Origin: M3007 sp046316495
GTDB taxonomy: Bacteria; Bacteroidota; Bacteroidia; Chitinophagales; Saprospiraceae
NCBI GenBank assembly: GCA_046316495.1
Contig: JBKDAM010000104.1
Location: 1 to 64,000 of the forward strand
DNA: 64,000 bases
Direction of reading: 5' to 3'
Shown: positions 54,101 through 63,200 of the stretch, in pieces
Position numbering within the stretch: the stretch's first letter is position 1
Layout of the letters: every line of letters begins with the position of its first letter
The notes under the pieces: generated by a model
What the model saw: only the letters and a program-made list of their open reading frames with translations
Database searches by the model: none
What the model was told of the DNA's origin: nothing
Position numbers and translations under genes: made by a program

Positions 54101-54263
54101 GTTCAAACCAGCGAGCTTTGAAGATAACCTTTTGAGCAGAGGAGGTTCCAAAATCATTTTCGATAAAGGTGGCAATCCCTATAGCCGCCGCAAATAACAG
54201 CATATACAGACCGGCCGCGGATGTAGAGAACAATCGGTCTAGTATTTTTTTAATTACATTCAT
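51153..54263 (-). CDS. ccsBA: Fused CcsB-CcsA (ResB-ResC) cytochrome c synthase, system II
   Basis: About 1036 residues from MNVIKKILDRLF; an in-frame start at 54338 adds 25 implausible residues. The N-terminal half is ResB/CcsB-like, with several TM helices and a large periplasmic beta domain. The C-terminal half is CcsA-like with about eight TM helices. It has the WWD heme-handling motif (WANESWGRYWGWDAKETWAL), WYISGRAPWSNGYESM and conserved His residues (HVSLEAGSYG, GLHSYA). The enzyme exports heme and joins it to CxxCH cysteines in the periplasm. Its convergent position beside 100 heme sites is functionally telling. It carries an extra soluble domain between the halves. Confidence 0.93.
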   Translation of the reverse strand: MNVIKKILDRLFSTSAAGLYMLLFAAAIGIATFIENDFGTSSAQKVIFKARWFELLLILFGISLLVNIARFRMVQQKKWAVLTFHASIIIILLGAGVTRYFGSEGMMGIREGGASNHFLSSDMYLQFQVLNGEKKYSFEEAVLFASLGDNTFNESYLIGNQEIRVNLDQFIPNPKEVMEESENGIPTLKVVIGAANGREEFLVRYGDKVDIYGTLFNFGNQEDPAAFNIKYEDEGISFLTSKPFVQMVMATQKRDTLAPGIYHPLLLRSLYSDGEHSFVFGDFSTSATANLVSSDQKMTSTSLGGLKLKVAVGGQEKSVFIAGKQGVEGRPAVLDWGQTKIAVAYGARKVELPFSIKLRDFILERYPGTDNASSYASEVTLIDERKNLRENQRIYMNNILNYGGYRFFQSSFDQDELGTYLSVNHDAPGTLISYIGYFLLTLGMVLTLFDRSSRFQQLAQNISKIRQKTNGNLFLLLFVCIGLPSFVRAGPTYGQPSIKSSHAQLFGTVLTQDHHGRLKPMNTFANEVLRKLSRKETFEGLTGEQVLLGMASNPKAWYNAPIIKIGNHEEIRNILQISGKMASYNDFFLPDGSYKLKEVIRKAFNTAPRDRGVFEKELIKIDEKINICSMIFSGRFMKVFPIPGDSTNTWQTPPEGHSHTTSVGTGIVANFYRLYIPALQAATQNNDWSLPDKMVNELKQYQQKNGGTILPSSNTVKAELLLNKMDVFNRLGKLYGINGLLFLALLFTGVFKPKVSLKKPALAALGLLVFGFVMHTIGLGLRWYISGRAPWSNGYESMIYIGWTTVLAGLLFARKSPGGLAATSVLAATIMMVAGLSWLDPEITPLVPVLKSYWLTIHVSLEAGSYGFLVLGAIIGVLNLILMITANQKNGENSYRIIKEMSYISEMTLIGGLFMISIGTYLGGVWANESWGRYWGWDAKETWALVTILVYSFILHMRFIPGLRGLLAFNVATLFGWASVAMTYFGVNYYLSGLHSYAAGDPVPVPSFVYYIVFSLIIISLVAWWKFRQYHQKRTA

Positions 54264-54491
54264 AAGTGAATAAGGTTGTACTAATTGGACAAGCTTGACC
54301 GTTTCGGAAAGCGTTGCTCGATAGATGCAAGAAAGCAATAGAATGCTGTAAAGGTCGGGAATTAATTAGAGAATAGGGAGAAGAAAAGGAAATTATGGTA
54401 ATAAACGATGGTGTTTGGGTATGTGTGAGACGGCTGGAATTTGTCTTTATAGTGGCGGATAATTAGGGGTGCACAATTGATTTGTCCCTCT

Positions 54492-54499
54492 TACCTTTG
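54492..54499 (+). promoter_or_regulatory. TACCTTTG octamer upstream of xerD
   Basis: This is an exact TAnnTTTG match 20 bp before the ATG at 54520. Confidence 0.45.
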
Positions 54500-54519
54500 G
54501 CTTTTAATTCAAAAAACGC

Positions 54520-55443
54520 ATGACTTGGTCCAACGCCCTCCTCAGCTTCCGTGCCTATTTATTGTTGGAGCGCGCTATGAGCACGCACACCGTGGAGGCG
54601 TATTTATCGGATGTGGGTAAATTTGCTCAGTACTTGGAGCTAAAGGGGTTGGTTGTAGGCCCGTTGGAAATCGAGGCCTCTCATTTGCAAGCGTTTATCC
54701 TTTGGATAGGTGATTTTGGCTTGGAAGCCAGCTCTCAGGCTCGGCTCCTCTCTGGCTTGAAAGCCTTCTATAAGTTTTTGATGGTTGAGGATTTAATTGA
54801 TCGGAACCCCACTACCCTGTTAGATAGTCCTTCTTTGCGAAGAAAAATTCCGGAGGTGTTATCGTATGAAGAGATCCGGCTGATGTTGGATGGTATTGAT
54901 TTATCGGATCCACTGGGGGTTCGTAACCGTGCAATTTTGGAAACACTGTATGCCTGTGGGTTGAGGGTTAGTGAGCTTACAGAACTAAAAATCCGACAAA
55001 TACATGCAGAGCAGGGTTTTTTACAGGTGATTGGAAAAAACAATAAGGAGCGATTGGTCCCTATTGGAGGGGATGCCCTGAGGCAGCTTCAATTGTATCT
55101 TCAGCATGTTCGAACCCAATTGGAAATTAAACGGGGGCAGGAGCAGTATGTTTTTTTAAATAGAAGGGGTTCTAAAATGACTAGGGTGATGGTCTTTTAT
55201 GTGGTGAAAGAGTGTGCCGCTGCTGCCGGAATTCAGAAGTCAATCAGCCCACATAGCTTTCGCCACTCGTTTGCTACCCATTTAGTGGAGGGTGGGGCAG
55301 ATTTGAAAGCTGTTCAAGATATGCTAGGGCACGAAAGCATTACGACTACAGAAATTTACACCCACATGAATGCAGAGTATCTAAAAGAGACCATTCAATT
55401 ATTTCACCCACGGGTACAGTGGGGCAAACGGGTAGAAGATTAA
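54520..55443 (+). CDS. xerD: Tyrosine recombinase XerD
   Basis: This 307-residue protein has an N-terminal SAM-like core-binding domain and a C-terminal catalytic domain. Catalytic residues are visible: R149 (ACGLRVSELTELK), K173 (IGKNNKERLVPI), H245 and R248 (SPHSFRHSFATH), H271 (LGHESITTTEIY) and Y280. Length and absence of attachment-site or excisionase genes fit the housekeeping dimer-resolution recombinase rather than an integrase of an element. XerC is the alternative. Its 3' end overlaps that of the opposite-strand beta-helix gene by 4 bp. Confidence 0.88.
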   Translation: MTWSNALLSFRAYLLLERAMSTHTVEAYLSDVGKFAQYLELKGLVVGPLEIEASHLQAFILWIGDFGLEASSQARLLSGLKAFYKFLMVEDLIDRNPTTLLDSPSLRRKIPEVLSYEEIRLMLDGIDLSDPLGVRNRAILETLYACGLRVSELTELKIRQIHAEQGFLQVIGKNNKERLVPIGGDALRQLQLYLQHVRTQLEIKRGQEQYVFLNRRGSKMTRVMVFYVVKECAAAAGIQKSISPHSFRHSFATHLVEGGADLKAVQDMLGHESITTTEIYTHMNAEYLKETIQLFHPRVQWGKRVED

Positions 55444-56924
55444 ATCCGCAGTTCGTAACATCCAATATCGGGTCGAATGGGATCCCGATCTTGTTCATCC
55501 AAGTCTTTTAGGATTCCTGGAAGCGGAACTCCGTAACCATTCGCCTTAGAATGGAGCGTGTCCAGGTAGTAGTTATCTTCATTTGGGTTAACAAAGATGG
55601 TGTCTCGGAAGTCAAGATTGAGGCAAGGCTGGCAATGGTCCAGAAAGTCAGGCCAGGCGTTGGGCTTAATCAAATCTTTTACCCGAACGATGCAGTTTTC
55701 AAACCGGTAATTAAAGTTGGCGGGGTTATCTTCCCGGTCTACTAATGAGAATTGGTCCGCTCGGCTTCCAAAGAGGATACAATTTTTAAAGAGGGCATTC
55801 AGTCGGTAGAGGGAGTAGTTTTCGCAGGCTGCATCTAGGCAAATCGTGTTGCCGAGTTTTACGGCTTCTCCATCGACTCCATAGCTGGCGGCTGTGCAAT
55901 AATTGAAGGAATAATCGCCGCCGTATTCTAGTTGGATAGAGAATCCGGTATTATCGTAGAAGAGGCAATTTTCTGCATTAATTTCAGCGTGTACTCCCAC
56001 TAGCCCACTGCTAGCGGTGTTGTAGATCCGGCTATTTTTGATTGAAAGGTTGGCAGCCGAGTCTACCCTAATCCCGACAATGCTATTTCGAATAATGCAA
56101 TGCTCTATTTGGTGGTTGCGTGTTCCGGCTTGAAGCCAGATCCCTGTCCACTGTCCGGGTTCTTCCTTAAATTCTGGTTCAATTCGATCCCCTTCAAAAA
56201 CCACAGGGTTTTCTTTGGTGCCTTCTACGATTAGGCGGCCATTCCCAGTGAATGCGAGGATGCCATCGTTATAAAATCCGATTTCGCCAGTTGTATTGAC
56301 AAAGCGGGTGAGGCCACCATGCACATAGATTCGGGTTCCAGCAGGGATACGGAGGGTGCAGTCGTCGAATGCGACCACTCCATAGATGACATAAGGTTTG
56401 GGGTCGTTCCAGACTACCTCCCCGCCATTGCATCCGAATAGGGTGATACTATCGGCATAAAACCGAGAGGGGATGTAGTTGGCATTTTGTCCCCAGGCTT
56501 CTAAAATGACGGATTGAGCGACCCCATTGGTTTCAAATTCAATGGATTCGTTGAGGACAAAGGGGCTAGAAGAGAGGGGTTCATCTGGGTTGATCGTCAC
56601 TTCCGCGAAAATATATAAGCTATCGTTGGGAGCGATGACTACATTTTCATGGGAGTTTCCGGGAATTCCATCCACATTTAAGCGGAATTTGGATTGACTT
56701 CCTTTTTCCAGGTTGATTTTAGAGATTCGGATGCTTTGGCTGTGGGGATTGTACACTTTTAAAATCCTGGTAGCAGATCCAAGTTCGGTGAAGACGGTGT
56801 CAAAGCGCAGGGTATCGGTTGAAAAGGAAAGGACCTCTTCAGGGGAGGTAGTGAAGCGTTCTTTTTGGCAGGCTCCTAGTAAGATAAGGAGTAATAGAAC
56901 CGATAAGTGATGCTGTGATTTCAA
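55440..56924 (-). CDS. Right-handed beta-helix lipoprotein
   Basis: This 494-residue protein has a lipobox at Cys19 (LILLGAC). A beta-sandwich domain (about 30-150, with FTELGSATRILKVYNPHSQ) is followed by a right-handed parallel beta-helix (about 170-440, repeating units such as IEHCIIRNSIVGIRV and NLSIKNSRIYNTASSGL). The end is DRDPIRPDIGCYEL, a tail commonly seen in such secreted helix proteins. No polysaccharide-lyase catalytic residues are evident. It is probably outer-membrane anchored, possibly for polysaccharide interaction. Confidence 0.8.
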   Translation of the reverse strand: MKSQHHLSVLLLLILLGACQKERFTTSPEEVLSFSTDTLRFDTVFTELGSATRILKVYNPHSQSIRISKINLEKGSQSKFRLNVDGIPGNSHENVVIAPNDSLYIFAEVTINPDEPLSSSPFVLNESIEFETNGVAQSVILEAWGQNANYIPSRFYADSITLFGCNGGEVVWNDPKPYVIYGVVAFDDCTLRIPAGTRIYVHGGLTRFVNTTGEIGFYNDGILAFTGNGRLIVEGTKENPVVFEGDRIEPEFKEEPGQWTGIWLQAGTRNHQIEHCIIRNSIVGIRVDSAANLSIKNSRIYNTASSGLVGVHAEINAENCLFYDNTGFSIQLEYGGDYSFNYCTAASYGVDGEAVKLGNTICLDAACENYSLYRLNALFKNCILFGSRADQFSLVDREDNPANFNYRFENCIVRVKDLIKPNAWPDFLDHCQPCLNLDFRDTIFVNPNEDNYYLDTLHSKANGYGVPLPGILKDLDEQDRDPIRPDIGCYELRI

Positions 56925-57082
56925 GGTATTAAATTAGGATATGCCGATGCTAGGCGGATTTCTGAATAGTGCGAGGATGCTTACGTTGAGTAAACAAGCG
57001 AGGCAAAAATACTTGAAAATTATGGTTCCCGATAGGGAGAAAGGCTGCTTTGTTATGGATACACAAAAGTACGGAGATAACA

Positions 57083-57112
57083 CAGCAGAACAAAGGAAGC
57101 GTTGTTCTGCTG
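57083..57112. repeat. 9-bp perfect hairpin CAGCAGAAC / GTTCTGCTG
   Basis: CAGCAGAAC (57083-57091) pairs with GTTCTGCTG (57104-57112). It lies 26 bp beyond the stop of the minus-strand SH3 gene. There is no T tract, so terminator function is uncertain. Confidence 0.5.
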
Positions 57113-57137
57113 CATCGGTATTGGATATTGGATATTT

Positions 57138-58019
57138 TTATTTCAATTCTTTCGATTTAAGTAACTTTTGTCCGGTCCATTTGTAAAGGGTAATTTTATA
57201 CTCCTGTTTGGTTAGATTCAATCCGCCCTGTTCAGATTCTTCCATTTCTGCCATATCTTTTACGACTATCAAGTGTTCTGCGATGCCCCCCTTGTCGGTA
57301 GGGAAAAGGCATTCTTCGGAGTCGTAAAAGACGCCTCCATCGCTGATAGAGGTGGTTTCAAGCACTTTCATCAGGCTATTATCCTCGAGCCAAAACAGCA
57401 GGTTATTGCCGGAAGGGTAACCGCAGGCTGGAAAGGAATAATCTACGTTTAAAATGGCTTTTACATTTTTGAGGGGTTCGAATCGCAGGCTAAAATTTGG
57501 ATAGTAGAATAGGTCCCCATGGGTAGTAAATTCTGTTTTTGCCAATTCAACTCCCTCTTTGGCTAGTCGAACTTGGAGGGTAATTTGTTGTTGTTTGGGG
57601 TCATATGCGGCGATTCCGGTCATAAACAGCACTCCATCTGTGATTAGGTAGGGGTCATTAGGGGTTTGAATGCTTGCTAATGCCAGAAATCCTCCCCATA
57701 GATAACCTTGAACGGTACCAGTACTCTTGGTGTAGGTCTGTACTTTCAACCAGGGCATTTTTACACCGCGTAAGGTTAGGGAGTCTGTACTAATTGCTTC
57801 AACAGTGACCGTTGTGCCGATAGGCAGTTTACTGATGACCCTGGCCTGGGTAGTGGCTTGCTCCCGCAAGTTGGCATCTGTCACCAATGTATGATAAGTC
57901 ATTCCCACTTCAAAAGCACCACCGGTTCCGTACGATTGCATCCAGTCTTCCAGTACATCCTGTGCTGGTAGTTGAGATGACAGTAGTAAAAGGGCTAGTA
58001 TTTTTCGTAAGGTATTCAT
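57138..58019 (-). CDS. Secreted protein with bacterial SH3 domain
   Basis: About 293 residues from MNTLRKILAL (an alternative ATG at 58028 adds three residues). After the signal peptide (ending QLPAQ) comes a bacterial SH3 domain (LVTDANLREQATTQARVISK to WLKVQTYTKSTGTVQGYLWG, about 48-112), often a cell-wall-binding or ligand module. A C-terminal beta domain of about 180 residues is of unknown type. No protease or amidase motif is visible. It is preceded by an AT-rich 5' region and appears to be a single gene. Confidence 0.75.
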   Translation of the reverse strand: MNTLRKILALLLLSSQLPAQDVLEDWMQSYGTGGAFEVGMTYHTLVTDANLREQATTQARVISKLPIGTTVTVEAISTDSLTLRGVKMPWLKVQTYTKSTGTVQGYLWGGFLALASIQTPNDPYLITDGVLFMTGIAAYDPKQQQITLQVRLAKEGVELAKTEFTTHGDLFYYPNFSLRFEPLKNVKAILNVDYSFPACGYPSGNNLLFWLEDNSLMKVLETTSISDGGVFYDSEECLFPTDKGGIAEHLIVVKDMAEMEESEQGGLNLTKQEYKITLYKWTGQKLLKSKELK

Positions 58020-58249
58020 AAATAACATAATTTAATGTAGGGGCAAGATAGGGTATATTTAAACGTTTCTGCGGTTTCTTGATTGGTATTCCCTTAAATT
58101 TTGGTTAAACTTGAATTGTTGGGTCTGGAAAATCAAGTTCAAGTTGGATGTAGTGTTTTCTTGGAAAAAGACTGATTCTACTTTCCTGTCGCAGGATTGT
58201 TTGGTGTACTGTGTTTTATGGCGGCTTTGTTTGAACATAGGACCCTTGG

Positions 58250-59638
58250 TTATGGGTTTCCACAAAAGTTATCTAGTATACCGCATATTACAACGTTGGT
58301 AGTTCCAGGTGCTGCATTGGAGGGCACACATGCTTGAAAATTACTTTGATTACCGGGTACATTGAATACCACTTGAAGTGGAGTTATCACATTGGTACCT
58401 TGTTGGACTTGCCAAGAATAGGCAAAAGGGGGTGTACCTGTTAATTCTATAGAAAGGGTGGCACAGGCCCCTGGACAGAGTTCACCGGCGGTGGTGGTCA
58501 ACGCTGATAAAGTTGGTTTTGGTCTCCAGGTGAGAAGAGTTGGATCAGACAGGGCAATACAAGGGTCTGCAGGATCCACATTTCCATTTAGGGAGTTCCC
58601 GATGACTTGCGCTACATAATAAGGAGTATTGGTTTGGATCGGAGGAGAAAAGCTAAAATTGGGGCTGGTATTTTGTTGGAGGATACTTCCCATGGGGTTG
58701 TTCGGATTGGTGTAAAGAATGTAGCGGACGATATCGTTAAAATCGGGCTGGGCGTTGTTCCCGAATGGCACCAACGCTTCATTGGGTTCGCAAACATTCA
58801 GGCTTTGGTTGAGGGGTTCTGCGGTTAGCGCCAGGCAAAGGCAAGGTAACTCAACACTGCTTTGGGTGGGTGGGCTGACCGTGAGGGCCCTCACAGATCC
58901 GATACCAAAAAAATAAGGAGGTGGAACAGGGGGAACACAGATTGGAGTTAGGGTCCCACTGGGTGCAGAAAGTTGGTAGAACCCAAAAGGGGGGGTGCCG
59001 GTCAAACCAACATAGCCGTAGGTAAGACCATTGGAGGCGGTAGTTGGGTGGTAGAATCCGGGGTTCGTGAGCCCTACCTGAGTGGACAGGGATGGATTGG
59101 AGGGGTTAATTTGAAAAATTGCGGCGCTTGAGCCCGTGTAATTGCCCAAACCATACATGGTGCCGTTTTGGAAAAAAATATAGATTACGGAGAGGGCGGC
59201 TGGGTAATTTCCGACGGTTGTGACCGTGTTATTCGTTGGATCAAAGGTATATAAGGTGGTTTCTGTGCTTAAGTAGATAGTTCCGCTTGGGGAGCTGCAA
59301 ACACCCTGATAGGTGACGGGGCCATATTGGGTTAGTATTCTGGTAGGAGATGGGGGATTGTAGCGAAGGAAACCACCCGCTGGATCATTGACGGAGCCTA
59401 CCCCCCTGAGGGTCACAAGGTCTCCATCAGGCAGTAAAACAGCTCCTCTTAATTGATCATTTGTTTGTCCACCGGCATACGCAATATCGGGGGAGAAGGC
59501 GGGGCATATTTCACAATTATCCAGTTCAATTCTCCAAAATCCAGGAGGATAGGGTGGTCCATCGGTATAGAAGTAGAGCGTTTGTGCAGGGCTCTTGTAG
59601 AAAAGGAAAAAGAGCAGGATAAACAGGGAATACCTCAT
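58250..59638 (-). CDS. Secreted propeller/Ig-like protein, possibly truncated
   Basis: About 462 residues from MRYSLFILLFFLFYKSPAQ. The in-frame start at 59686 adds 16 residues before the signal peptide. The sequence contains a beta-propeller-like region (LYTFDPTNNTVTTVGNYPAAL, GNYTGSSAAIFQINPSNP) and an Ig-like domain (CPGACATLSIELTGTPPFAY). The protein stops after CGNP without the T9SS domain that similar proteins usually carry. The sequence behind the stop does not continue it in other frames as far as I can see. Either it is a short form or the 3' end was lost. Confidence 0.7.
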   Translation of the reverse strand: MRYSLFILLFFLFYKSPAQTLYFYTDGPPYPPGFWRIELDNCEICPAFSPDIAYAGGQTNDQLRGAVLLPDGDLVTLRGVGSVNDPAGGFLRYNPPSPTRILTQYGPVTYQGVCSSPSGTIYLSTETTLYTFDPTNNTVTTVGNYPAALSVIYIFFQNGTMYGLGNYTGSSAAIFQINPSNPSLSTQVGLTNPGFYHPTTASNGLTYGYVGLTGTPPFGFYQLSAPSGTLTPICVPPVPPPYFFGIGSVRALTVSPPTQSSVELPCLCLALTAEPLNQSLNVCEPNEALVPFGNNAQPDFNDIVRYILYTNPNNPMGSILQQNTSPNFSFSPPIQTNTPYYVAQVIGNSLNGNVDPADPCIALSDPTLLTWRPKPTLSALTTTAGELCPGACATLSIELTGTPPFAYSWQVQQGTNVITPLQVVFNVPGNQSNFQACVPSNAAPGTTNVVICGILDNFCGNP

Positions 59639-60206
59639 AAAAACGGAAAAAATGGATGAAAGACAGAGAGAAACAGCAAGAAGCATCTTGCAGGTATGAG
59701 GAAATGTATGGCCACGAAGGGTCTGCGTGGCAAGGGCCTATATGCGAAAGGTGTTATCTTTGGGAAGTGCGATCGGAGCAGTTTTATCAAAACAGTTGGA
59801 AAGCATTAAAGTTATATAGAGGGTGTGAGTTTAGTGGGTTTGATTTTTGGGGTCTTGGGTATCTCAAGCTTTGTTAATGGTATTGGCTTCTTTTCCCATT
59901 TATATTATCTTGGTTGGTACTGTTCAACTTTCAAAATAATTTATTATCCAGCACGCTGAATTCTGAAAAGAGTTCATTTTAAGGAGTTGTTTGGTGTTTT
60001 CTTTCTTCTGACAATATAAAAAGAATCTTATTTGGGTAGGAAGAGCCAACTGTTCAGTTATAAATCTACGCTGTACAAAAACCACCCTCTAATCCGAAGG
60101 CGTAATCAAAGCGTACGATAAGCAAGGTTAAAAGGTCTTACTTTTACAGTGTTTAGTTTTAATTTAATATTATAATCAATCGAGTTTGAGTTAACCACGT
60201 TTCAAG
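59639..60206. other. Divergent intergenic region, no supported gene
   Basis: These 568 AT-rich bp separate the minus-strand secreted protein and the plus-strand HTCS. A 73-codon frame (59656-59877, plus) has no homology-like features and I do not accept it. A near-consensus TACTTTTA at 60139 may be the promoter of the HTCS. No RNA gene or repeat was seen. Confidence 0.55.
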
Positions 60207-63200
60207 ATGATGCGGAAGTCGAGTTTTGTTGTTTTTCTAGTCGCAGTTGTTGTAGATATTTTAGCCCAAAATACGCATTCAAGTAAGCGCTTGGAGTGGT
60301 CGCATTTTGGTATATCGGACGGCATCTCTCATACTCAGGTAAACCACAGTTTTCAGGATAGTAGAGGTGTACTATGGTTAGCTGCGCAGGATGGGTTAAA
60401 TGTGTTAGATGGTCATAGGGTTTATGGGGTGGCAAGCTGGCCCTCGCTTATTTCTCACCGAGTTATTCAGTTTCGAATGGAAGATCACAAAGGCCTAATC
60501 TGGTTAAGGTACTTTGATGATAGGCGGTTGTTTTTTCGGGTATTCGATATTAGGACAAGAATGGAAGTAGAAATGGTGAGCAGGGTTGATACCATTAAGA
60601 CAGGAATGCCTGTAGATATTGCTTGTGATGAAGAAGGGTTCCTTTTGTTAATTAATTCAAAGTCTGAAGTCTGGAAAGAGGAACGGGATGGAACTTGGAT
60701 ACTTTTTGCAGATGGTTTAGGGCCTTTTCGGACCTTTTGCTCAGGAAGGCAGTTTCAGAAAAGGATTTGGTTATCCACGGAGAATCCTTACCTCGAACCA
60801 GATGATATTCGGATTACAACGTTAGATGGAAATGGTAACAGAGGGGTTGAGATTAAGCAAGATGGGGTAGTTTACATGTCCTGTCTTGAGCCAGATAGGG
60901 TGTGGATACAGTGTTTAGCAAGGATAGGTTTTATCTCTCATGATGGAACTGAGCATTGGGTGCCATTGCTTAAGGATCTTGGGATAAGTACTTTTTCAGA
61001 ACGGCTCTACACGGAGTATGATTATAAACGGGGCACCCTTTGGATTTGGCATAAAGACCAGTTGGTTGCGGTTGATTGCACCAATTTCGATGCTGGAGAA
61101 AAGTTAACTCCAATTGCATCCGTTGACTTGAAAGTTATTCCTTTCAGCATGGTAATGGGTCGTAATGGGCATTTGTTTTTGAGTTCGAACGACGGAGTGT
61201 ATATATCGAGGCTGGTGGATACACGTTTCCAGAAGATTTTATGGAAGGATGACGCAAAGCTTTCTCGGCTTCAATTGAGGGAGGCTAGAGGAATGCTTGA
61301 GACGAGTCAGGGTGCTGTTTTTCTATTAGTAGGTAATTTGCTTCATCAATACAATCGTAAAACAGGCTTAGCACAACAGGTACACGGTAAGGAAGTGGGC
61401 ATTTCGCCGTTGATAGAAGATCCGGGAAATGGGTCACTTTGGTTTGGGATAATTAATAATTTCATGCCGGGTACGAACTCTTTCTTACACTATCCCTTTG
61501 CACTGGCTGGAGATTGGGGGGTGACTTGGTCTTCTGCTTTTATAGACAAGGATCAGCTATTCTTAGGAACATCGGAGGGCTTAGTGGTTTATGATACGAA
61601 ACGGCAGGTAGCATCAGAGTTTTCACAATATAACGGATTTGAAGAATTTCGAAGGGCGAGTGTTTACTTTATGAAGCAGGAAGATGCAGGAGAGTGGTGG
61701 TTTTTAACGGATAAAGGTCTTTTTCGTTATGGTATTGGAAAAGGAATTATTGAAAAGCAATGTGCAAGTAGCACTGGGAATAATTGGCTTCCGGGAGATA
61801 ACTTTAGGCATTACCATAAAGATTCAACGGGCAACTATTGGTTTGCTACGTCTCAAGGGCTTATTAAATGGAATCGCAAGTCAGGTGCCGCTCAAAAGAT
61901 AACTCGAGAGCAAGGACTTCCAAACGATAATTTATACGCGGTATATGGAGATAAAAATGGTTTTTTATGGTTGAACAGTGACTATGGTATTGTTCAGTAT
62001 CATCCTGAAACGGGTAGTATTCGTATTTATTTGCAAGAGGATGGAATATCCAATAATGAGTTCAACCGTATTTCTCATTTACAGCTGAGAGATGGCACCT
62101 TGCTCTTTGGTGGAATAAATGGCGTAACCCTTTTTAATCCAGATCATTTTAAGTTTGATGTAGGAGAAAGGGGAGGTGTAGGAGTGGTTGTTATGTCCAT
62201 AAAATCTATGAGTGCCAAACAATCTACCGATCAAGAGTTGGTAGATGACTTTTACCAGAATAACAAAATAACCTTGCAGCCTGGTAACAATCTATTGAAT
62301 ATTGAATTTTCATTGCCTAATTACTTCAAGGAGAAGGCTGTCTCCTATAGCTATAAGGTGGAGGGCTTGAGTTCTGAATGGGTATTCACTAAATCCCCAG
62401 TTGTACAATTATTAGGTTTAGCTCCGGGTAGATATACGTTGCTTATAAGGGGAAATTCGGGATCTGGGGAGGTGTCTGGTGACCCTTGTGAGCTCATCAT
62501 TGAAGTCCTTCCCTATTATTATCAAGAAAGCTGGTTTTGGTTTATTATTTTGACAATAATTGGGTTATTGGTCTGGTTGTTATTAAGGTTTCGAGAGCGT
62601 GTTTTGGTAAGATATCAGAGGGAGTTGGAGCATAAAGTAGCAGAGAGTACGAACCGGATTCGGGGAGACAAAGAGTTAATTGAGCGTCAGGCTCAATTAT
62701 TAGCAACTCAAAATGAAGCACAACGTCGTTTTTTTGCAAATATAACGCATGAGTTCAGGACGCCGTTGTCCTTGGTAATGGGGCCGGTTGATGTAGTTCG
62801 GAAGCAATCCAATTTAAGCCGACGGTACAAGAGTTTACTAGATATTTCGCATCAAAATTCCAGAAGGTTACTTGATTTAGTTGATGGAGTACTAGTCATG
62901 TCCAGCCTTGATGTTCAACAATGGCGTCGGAGGGAGGAGATAGTTTCCGTTCCAATTTTAATTTCTTCTATCGCTGAAGAGTATTCGGTACTTGGTGATC
63001 AAAAGCAGATTAGTTTTAATATCGACTGTAAGAGGGTTGAGCACTCTCATATTCTAACTGACCCAAGGGCAGTTCGAATCATTCTGAATAACCTTCTTTC
63101 TAATGCGATTAAGTTTACTCCTAACGGTGGTAAAGTAGAGGTAATTGTTTCTGAGGTAAACAGTGAGCTAACAATATCCGTGAAAGATTCTGGACGTGGT

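Noticed and set aside
54520..55443. Integrase of a mobile element
   Set aside because: Length and motifs fit XerD; there is no att duplication, tRNA target or element gene nearby.
56941..57186. 81-codon plus-strand frame
   Set aside because: No signal, domain or promoter; it overlaps the end of the SH3-domain gene and contains the hairpin at 57083, so it is probably not a gene.
58059..58265. 68-codon minus-strand frame behind the truncated secreted protein
   Set aside because: Tested as a lost C-terminal sorting domain: it shows no T9SS-like sequence and is lysine/asparagine-rich noise.
59656..59877. 73-codon plus-strand frame in the divergent gap
   Set aside because: Overlaps the upstream part of the opposite gene's leader, with no domain or signal peptide; composition is like non-coding DNA.
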